Shown piece by piece: positions 56,970 through 64,000 of a DNA stretch of 64,000 bases. The notes under the pieces are model-generated. The model saw only the letters and a program-made list of their open reading frames with translations, made no database searches and was not told the DNA's origin. This DNA comes from Linanthus parryae. Taxonomy: Eukaryota > Streptophyta > Magnoliopsida > Ericales > Polemoniaceae. The DNA is taken from contig JALGPY010000010.1 in assembly GCA_023055425.1 (NCBI GenBank), forward strand, positions 15,845,363 to 15,909,362, read 5' to 3'. Made by a program: the position numbers and the translations under genes. Within the stretch, counting starts at the first letter, position 1; every line of letters begins with the position of its first letter.

Positions 56970-59004
56970 TCATGGAGGTCCAAAGCAACCATCAATATCC
57001 TCCAAGAGCTTGGCGTTGTCAGTGAAATAAGTCCTCAAACACCTATCATCTTCGGCATCAACAGTTGCACCTTCGAGCTCGTATTTAAGATGCTTTAAAG
57101 AATGCCTCCAACATGTCTGAAAAAGATTGATACAATCACAACATTCATCCTCAATACAGGCAAACTTGTCATGGGTGAACTGAAACATAAAAGTCAATAA
57201 CAAATTAGCATAAGCCGTAAATAAATCAATCAAAAATTATAAAAGAACATAGAATATAAGAATTATGACATTTTCCATCCCTCAAAAACAAATAAAAAAA
57301 AATATATGTCGATGTATATTATTCAGTTTATGAACAATGGCATCATACAAATCTGCGTCTACTAGCTGTGGTTGTATCAGAACGAACGATAAAAAATGTC
57401 AGGAAAAAGTGTCGATGAAAAATTACATAAACCATGACAAACCTTAGCGGAAAGTTTAACCGGATCTGAAGGTCGCTCCAAGTAATCACCGTCCATGATT
57501 AAAAGTGTTCTCAAACAAGGGGAGAACCAGAGCAAATTATCCATAACTTCCGCCATAACAGCCCTCACAGGTTTGCCAAATAAACCTTTCTATCACCAAT
57601 TGTTTGATATTAGGTAGTGGTGCTGCTACGTTTACCCTCTTTTCCATGGGAAATATTACTTTCTGGGGAAACAAAAAATTTGTTTAAATAGGAAGTATTT
57701 TATTTCTGCAAGAATTTTTGAAGCATAAGAAAATGAAAACATACCTTCAAAGAAAACAAACTCAGCTTCATAGTTTCTGAATAATCAAATTTACAAAGAA
57801 ATTGTACCAGTTTATTAAAGGTATCTTTGTAACTAGTACTCCCACGGAGATCTTCAATGACGAGATCAACTTCTGGTATAACTAAACTCCTGCTCAGTGT
57901 AAGCTGCGACAAATAACCCCTATAGTAGAATCACTTTAGATTGGGAGCATCGATTTTGGCCTCACAAAATCCACGATGAAAACCAAATAACTCAAACAAG
58001 GCCAGACTCTTCAAAGAGCGACTCAAAATCTCAATATCTTCTAAGTGGATTCGCACCAAACTTAAAACTTCAAGGACCAGAAGGTTTGAAACAAGATCTG
58101 CCAAGTATGTAGGAGTGATCGCATGACCAAGTAACCGTAAATTCTTTAGATTGTGTGTGCACGTGATTGTAAAGTTGATCTTATGGGGAAAGTTATCCCC
58201 CCAGTACTTCAACTTCTCTAGATTAGGAGCTTCCACCAGAATCTGGTCAACCTCCGTACACATACAATCTAAATTCAAAACTTTTAGTTTAAATAACCTT
58301 GAGACTTCTAAACTTCTCAACTCGTAACAACCCGAGAGTTCCAAGTACTCCAAACCGCGACAGGCACTAATAAAATTTCTCATGACCTCGTCATCTACAT
58401 ATAAGTTTTCCATATGCAGCTTTCGCAATGAAACCAACTTAATATTAGCTCGTGGGATCTTACAACGGAACAAGGTTAGCGAGGTCACAGTTGCGGAAGA
58501 CAACAATATAGGAGGCAAATCATAAATCCGTCCGTTATCATCATTAAACAGAAGCAATTTCTCAATTTTGCAGTACTTGACCAACGACTCGATCCATCGG
58601 TTAAGATAACGAATAAATTCAGTATCCAGTCCAGTCACACCAAGCTGAAATTTATTTATTGTTAAACCTTGCTTTTTGCGGCTTTTTACGGTTCGGTCTA
58701 CGAAAGTAAACCATGTCTTCCTCCTCCTCATCATCTTGTCAAAAGAGGCTTTCTTTTCCTTGTTATAATGTTTCTCATCACCATTCAAGTAGTGCATGCT
58801 ATGGAAAAGATATCGACCGAGATCTAAATATGGGAGGGTAGTCCATACCTGGTTTAGTCTCTTCGACGAGGCTCTAAATTGCATGCAGTCTTTTGCTCCT
58901 AGAAAAGACAAGATGTGATGCAGAATAGGCTCTGGCAGCTCTGAAAGTCTGTCAAACGTTTCATTGTTTCTATCCCTTTTGAACCTCTTCTTTCCTCGCG
59001 CCAT
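56970..59004 (-). pseudogene. F-box/LRR/FBD protein gene with premature stop (copy 1)
   Basis: F-box proteins recruit substrates to SCF ubiquitin ligases. Exon 1 (59004-57745) starts MARGKKRFKRDRNNETFDRL. The F-box spans residues about 19-61 (LSELPEPILHHILSFLGAKD, then TLPYLDL). Leucine-rich repeats follow (LVSLRKLHMENLYVDDE, LEYLELSGCYELRSLEVS, NLEKLKYWGDN). An in-frame TGA at 57931-57933 comes after IDAPNLK and the frame then continues FYYRGYLSQLTLSRSLVIPE, as in related proteins with Arg at the stop. Exon 2 (57662-57443) needs a frame change between NIKQLVI and LFGKPVRAVMAEVMD. Exon 3 (57116-56970) encodes the FBD end (CWRHSLKHLKYELEG to CFGPP). A 358-residue truncated protein (57931-59004) lacking FBD could still be made. 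Probably a recent pseudogene. Confidence 0.82.
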
Positions 59005-59436
59005 AGTGGAGATAAAAATCTTTTGTTATTATGGTGTTGAGATTTTACAGATGTAAAATAAATTGCTGAAACCACGGAACCCCAATTAGGGTTTCATAAG
59101 AGAGGGACGAGAGGAAGATGAAAGGAACGACATAAGATATAAAATATGGGCCAGTGAAAATTCCAATAAAAATCCTTATTGCTTTCTTTTTTCAGCTTAT
59201 TGAGGTTATTTATTCGCAGATAAATTATTTTTAATTTTTAATTTTTGACATGGAAACCAAACAAGATAGAGCCTCATCTAGTAGTACACCCATATTGTCG
59301 AGTACTACTACAACTCTATCTCTATCCATTGAAAAGTCTCGAGCCATGAGTTCTCCACCTGTGCTTCTCGTGCACAAGCCACCTGATTTAACTGCATTTT
59401 TTTGTTGATCAAAATGAGAGATTTTAAAGAAAACAA
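59005..59436 (-). promoter_or_regulatory. Upstream region of F-box gene copy 1
   Basis: 432 bp between the F-box start codon and the LINE fragment. AT-rich, with no clear TATA box or other motif I can defend; it should hold the leader and promoter. Confidence 0.3.
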
Positions 59437-60187
59437 CTAACACCCATTACAACAAGAAGCTACATGATCAACTAGTGATCTAAAATTGGGAGTTAGCCAC
59501 CAGCTGCTATTAGGATTTAATAAGCCACTATTTTTAGCAACCCAATCAGCAACATTTAAATTTCTAGCTATCCACCTGATCTTTTTTTTTTTTTTTTTGA
59601 GAAATTATCCACCTGATCTTGAGATTGAGTTGCTGCTTGTAATCTTTGATATCTTCAACAATAACTTTGTTGCTCCAGGGGCAGTTGGTATCACTCAAAA
59701 CGCATTGAGTTAGGAGCTTGCAATCAGATAAGATGGTACATTGAGGGATTTCTCTTGCAGGCCAGGAATCACAAGCTTTTCTCATACTGATAGCTTCATC
59801 CATAAAAAGAGAATCAGCCATTATGGAAGATCATCCACCCTCCATCACACTCCAGCCATCCTTAAAGGCAACCCAAGCCACATAAGCTCTCTTTGACATT
59901 TTATCCCAGGTAGCATCACAAAATATTACTGGAAATTGAATTTGGAAAGGCTGTTGAGTGGGGGGGGGGGGGAGCCTAGCAGTGTTGGAATTTGCATTAT
60001 TTTTGGAGGAAAAATAGGAGAGTTGGGATTTTATGATTGCAATAGTTTGAATAGGATTGGGGTTGTATGGTTGAAGAGGTTGGCATTTATGTGAATCCAA
60101 ATATACCAACATTTCAAAGTAGTTTGAGAAATAAAAAGTTCCAGAGTTGAGGAGGTGGGGTTCGAGCTCAGCAAACTTCGATCTCAT
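59437..60187 (-). pseudogene. LINE RNase H-domain fragment
   Basis: Minus-strand pieces read VIFCDATWDKMSKRAYVAWV, then SIMADSLFMDEAISMRKACD, CTILSDCKLLTQCVL and ARNLNVADWVAKNSGLL, ending at a TAG (59437-59439). This is the RNase H-like C-terminus of a plant LINE polyprotein, similar in layout to those of LINEs 1-3. The frame is broken by a 23-bp poly-T insertion (59583-59605) and at other points, and a G13 run lies at 59960-59972. No RT domain is attached. Confidence 0.7.
59583..59605 (-). mobile_element. Minimal retrotransposition footprint (poly-A plus a few bases) with 14-bp TSD
   Basis: A run of Ts followed by GAGAAAT is flanked by exact copies of TATCCACCTGATCT (59569-59582 and 59606-59619). 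This is what an extremely 5'-truncated LINE/SINE insertion on the minus strand would leave. Confidence 0.7.
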
Positions 60188-60623
60188 CGAAGCAGTGTTT
60201 CATCCATTGGATAACAATCTAAATTTAATCGATTTTTTGGTAAGAAGAAGAAATAGAAACCGAAAGAAGAAATAAACTGAAATTAAAAGAAGAAATATTC
60301 CAAATACTTACAGAGTTTTGTGAACTGCTATTAATGTCAGAGACTCTCCAAAAAAATATCACGTGAGAGACAATCTTGAGCATGGACTTGACGTCAAAAA
60401 TCATGTGAGAGACAATCTTGAGCATGGACTCGACGTCTTAAAGGCTTATTTTCCACCACGGTACTTGTTATAACCTGCGAGTCTTCGAGCAAGAACAATG
60501 AACAAAAACAAAAACGAGACAGTAGTTAACGTGATTCGCTAACAAATTACAACATATCCGCTAGCTACCTCCACTTCCAGAACTTGAACTTTTATTAAGA
60601 GAGAAACCGATTACTACGTACAC
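60188..60623. other. Intergenic DNA with a short tandem repeat
   Basis: A repeat of about 46 bp (GAGAGACAATCTTGAGCATG, twice; about 60363-60440). The rest is unassigned; the stretch near 60520-60600 may be retroelement-derived. Confidence 0.5.
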
Positions 60624-61274
60624 CAGTGCTGGCCCAACCCTAAAGCAGCTGGTGCTGCTGCTTTAGGCCCACTGACTTTCAAGGCCCCCAACCCAAAGTC
60701 ATATCTTAGAAAGGCAGATTTGTACTTTGGCAACATTAAAGCCATGAATAACCTGTGTGTTTTCTTCTTTCCTACTCCCTCTCTGAAAGGTTAAAAGTCC
60801 ACACCTTTTATGCATTTACAACTATTAAATCCGACTATTGCTCATTGTTAATTTTTACTAATTTTCCCACTTATTCTAAAGTAATTCAAATAGTTACTTA
60901 TGATGTTCAACATTTTGTTCGTTAATGTTTTTTTTATGGATATCTTCAATCAATTAATAATTATTGTTGAAAATATGCATCTACTTTGTATTGGAGAAAC
61001 ATATTGAAAATACCATTAACAGTGATCTTCTACTGTAACTAAAATTAAAAGTTATTTTTCTACCATTGAAATTTTTGAACGTATGCTGGTCTTATTTAAA
61101 TGCTATCGTAAATAAATAAATAAAAATGTACATGATTTAGAAAATTGGAATGTATAAAATTATTATAAAATATAATTAATGATATATCATATCTCTCTAT
61201 CATATAATATTTTTTTAACTGAGGGCCTCATTTCCTCTGTCCGCTTTAGGCCCCGAGAGATCCAGGGCCGGCCC
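60624..61274. mobile_element. hAT-like non-autonomous element
   Basis: The left end CAGTGCTGGCCC and right end GGGCCGGCCC are imperfect inverted repeats of the CAGGGCCGGC type common in plant hATs. The 6-bp repeat GTACAC directly flanks both ends (60618-60623 and 61275-61280). TTTAGGCCC motifs recur at both subtermini. Interior AT-rich; no transposase. Confidence 0.55.
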
Positions 61275-61288
61275 GTACACTACACCAA

Positions 61289-64000
61289 ATCTCAAATAGT
61301 TCGAAGAATTAATTCAAGATTAACAAGCACGAGTTGATTTGGTTGTTTCTCAAAGTTGATCAAGATCAGGATATCTCTACGGATCACTAGGTATTTCACA
61401 CTACGTTGGATTTATGTTCTACTAACACGATGAATTTTTGTTCTAGTTAAACGAGCAATTTTATATTGAATATGTCTCAACCAATAACTATGCTTAAACT
61501 CTCATAACTGATTCCTCTAGCCTACTCAAGTTTAAGCACGCATTACGATATTACTTCTACTCTTTGTTCTTAGCTAACTAGAAAGATTCCTCAACCCTAG
61601 ATACGGCTAGTGTGTATTTCAAGTTTCCGGGCAACGAACGTAGATTCATCTATCATTCACAACCTAACACAATCCTATTAATACGTCTACTAATAGAAAA
61701 GATAGATGAAAGGCGTAAAATACACATAACTAGACAAAACTTCATCAATTAAGCAAGAATGCATGAAAGAAAATCCATAAATCACAATACGTAGTGTTCA
61801 AACCCTAGTTTCGTACGAGATATCCCGAAATAAGTGTTCAGCTACTCATAAACATGATCAATACACAATTTTTCATGATCAAAATAGCAAAAACTAGAGA
61901 AGAAATGAAGATTAGAAGCCAAACGGATGATCCAAGCTCTCCAAGCACGTCTCCCAATGTGTTCTCTGATGCCAATCACGTTCCCCAAGGTTTCCTAAGT
62001 CTTCCGTGGCTCTCCAATCTCAAAACTATGCCAAAATAGCAAAATAACCCCAAAAATCCGATCCTGGCGGCAGAGGTAATCGTACGATTACCTTGATGTA
62101 ATCGTACGATTACTTGCTGCTTTTACTTCCTACGTTTACTTCCTGCGTTTACTTGCTGAATGAGATTTTGGCTAAGGGGTAATCATACGATTACCTCCAT
62201 GTAATCGTACGATTACTTCTGGGCAACCACCATCAAAAATCCATCTTCTTGCTCTTTTTCCCGTCGTCTTCAATTCCCAAGCATTCCTTTGAGCCTCCAA
62301 CTTTTCCGAAGTTCACTTTTGCTCCAATGTCACGTCCCGAGCTCCCGGTTCCTGAAAACCACAACACGAGAAACATACCGGAAGATCAAACGTGATAAAA
62401 TATAGTCAAAATTACCGCAAAAAGTGCCCGGACTCATCATTTACATGGAAAGACTCAACATACTCCAATTTTAGCAAGAAATGGTCCAAAATCCATTAAA
62501 ATGCATCAGAATGCACACAAAACGGTAAGGAAACATATACGAATATAACTCCAAATACGGAGTTATCAGCCCACGTTAGCTGATTCGGGTCATCCTCCAT
62601 TGTGGTGGCTGCAGAGTGGATTAGTTTGTTACTTATTTCCTTTTATAATGTAATGACCCCAGCAGTTAGATTAATTACAATGGCAGTAGTGATATATATA
62701 TGGATGTAATTCATTTCCAAGTTCATTATGAATATCATATATTAAATCCAATCTCTTCTCTGTCAAATTCTTCTCCGATTCTTCATACTCTTCTCTAAAT
62801 TCTTCAATCTAGGTCAGGAATCAACCAATTCCTGACATGCGGCGGCGAAGGTTCTCTCTGAGGAACGAGAGAAGAGAATTTTGAGAATGAAAAATTAGAA
62901 CGGTGGAAAGACCCATTTGTATTTGGAACTGGGTACTTCGGGTACCAGTCGGGTACATCGGGTACACCATACCCGTGCCCGAACCCGCCCGAACCGCATT
63001 AACCCATGCCCGATTCTTTACCCGTTCGGGTATGGGTCGGGCCTTACCCGATTTTAATACCCGAACTGCCATCCCTATGGACAACCACCTTAGTGACTGG
63101 TAGTGCACCGAAATTTTGAAAAGAGTTCAATGTAATATAGCTCGCGAGGTCTTCGCCAGTTTTTCCCTTAAAAAATGAAGAACAGAGATCATAATCCAGG
63201 AACTACACATCTTATTAGCTCTTACAGTTATGAGAAAAGCAGATGATATATTACTACAAGATAAACTAGCATTGAAAGCAGGTTCTGGCAGGCATTCAGG
63301 GACAGAATTTGAGCAACTCTAATGGTATCTCTGAAGACATGCTGGATCCTGAAGATTTTTAAGCTATAACTCCACTGGAACATTGATAGAAGGAGAGCTG
63401 AGTAGCATCGACATGCCATTTCTTCTTTTCTAAATTCCCCAACACAGAAAAATAAATGTAGTTTCACAGTAGTTAGTTTTCTGAGAGTTGCACACTAGAA
63501 GATCACTTATCAAACAGCCACGTCAAGGACGATTTACGCTGCTTAGTAGTACTACATAACTAAAGGAAAACAGTGGCTACTGTCAGCTTGTCAAGTCCGG
63601 CTCATTAAAGCTTGGTTAAAGTCACGATTTCTAGTGTTCGTTAATTCCAAGCATTCCACAGTTCATGGAGGTCCAAAGCAACCATCAATATCCTCCAAGA
63701 GCTTGGCGTTGTCAGTGAAATAATTCCTCAAACACCTATCATCTTCGGCATCAACAGTTGCACCTTCGAGCTCGTATTTAAGATGTTTTAAAGAATGCCT
63801 CAAACATGTCTGAAAAAGATTGATACAATCACAACATTCATCCTCAATACAGGCAAACTTGTCATGGGTGAACTGAAACATAAAAGTCAATAACAAATTA
63901 GCATAAGCCATAAATAAATCAATCAAAAAATTATAAAAGAACATAGAATATAAGAATTATGACATTTTCCATCCCTCAAAAACAAATAAAAAAATATATG
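61289..64000. repeat. Tandem segmental duplication, unit 2 (continues past window)
   Basis: Copy of 54555 onward. The coordinate offset shrinks from 6734 to 6693 through small deletions, including about 20 bp at 62972 (the GTGAGGGTTTTTCACATACC present in unit 1 near 56261). It includes the truncated LTR (to 62571), the TIR end (63075) and the last exon of a second F-box gene. Confidence 0.9.
63663..63809 (-). CDS. F-box/FBD gene copy 2, last exon (rest outside window)
   Basis: 48 codons after the acceptor TTTTTCAG: TCLRHSLKHLKYELEGATVD, ending CFGPP and TGA. It differs from copy 1 by Trp-to-Leu (second residue after the Cys pair position) and Thr-to-Asn. Upstream exons lie past 64000, so whether this copy is intact is unknown. 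Confidence 0.75.
   Translation of the reverse strand, partial: TCLRHSLKHLKYELEGATVDAEDDRCLRNYFTDNAKLLEDIDGCFGPP

Larger units (their letters stand above)
54555..61288. repeat. Tandem segmental duplication, unit 1 (6734 bp)
   Basis: From ATCTCAAATAATTCGAAG (54555) onward the sequence recurs from 61289 (ATCTCAAATAGTTCGAAG) to the window end, with only scattered differences. Unit 1 therefore runs 54555-61288 and directly abuts unit 2. It carries most of the solo LTR, the right half of the TIR element, the F-box gene, a LINE fragment and a hAT-like element. Confidence 0.9.

Noticed and set aside
1..64000. CRISPR arrays, rRNA genes, bacterial operons, phage
   Set aside because: None seen; the window is plant nuclear DNA and its repeats are eukaryotic transposons and microsatellites.

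Overview
The window is plant nuclear DNA, most likely from a eudicot. The genes carry spliceosomal introns. Their proteins match plant families: the MRE11 C-terminus, a plant anoctamin/TMEM16-like protein, and an F-box/LRR/FBD protein. The rest is typical plant transposon debris: RNase H-bearing L1-type LINEs, Ty3/gypsy elements with tRNA-Asp primer sites, and Stowaway-, Tourist- and hAT-type MITEs. The species cannot be named from sequence alone. I see no prokaryotic operons, CRISPR, rRNA or tRNA genes.

Layout. (1) 1-15.5 kb, plus strand: the 3' portion of MRE11, eight exons (3380-15526) coding about 319 C-terminal residues. Its long introns hold tandem duplications, microsatellites, a hAT MITE nested in a Stowaway MITE, a Tourist MITE and an exon-like segment. 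One intron uses a GC donor. The N-terminal nuclease exons lie upstream of the window. (2) 15.5-18.2 kb: 3' flank, AT-rich DNA and a second Tourist-type MITE. (3) 18185-24380: an end-to-end LINE (ORF1 plus endonuclease/RT/RNase H ORF2) bounded by a perfect 14-bp target-site duplication and disabled by a few stops and frameshifts. (4) 25.3-34.7 kb: two older minus-strand LINEs, both 5'-truncated, separated by a CT-rich, possibly LTR-derived block. (5) 34.7-44.6 kb: a mosaic of nested LTR retrotransposons, including an Athila/Tat-like Gag-protease element that lacks RT and integrase, a TRIM-like stub and another gag remnant. (6) 44.67-47.3 kb: the end of an anoctamin-like gene, rearranged. One and a third exons lie on the minus strand, and the last two exons lie on the plus strand. 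(7) 48.2-50 kb: a small minus-strand ORF and a foldback MITE. (8) 50601-53519: an LTR retrotransposon with full LTRs and a 5-bp TSD but only 345 bp of interior. (9) 53.6-64 kb: a TIR element containing a solo LTR with TSD, then a minus-strand F-box/LRR/FBD gene with a premature stop, a LINE RNase H fragment and a hAT-like element. A 6.73-kb block of this region (54555-61288) is tandemly repeated from 61289 to beyond the window end.

The genes do not form a pathway. MRE11 is the only gene that looks intact within the window (DNA double-strand-break repair). The anoctamin and F-box loci look broken by rearrangement or mutation. Most remaining sequence is retrotransposon-derived, and the main biological content is the record of nested insertion, deletion, inversion and duplication. 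All calls come from reading the sequence; no database search was run.
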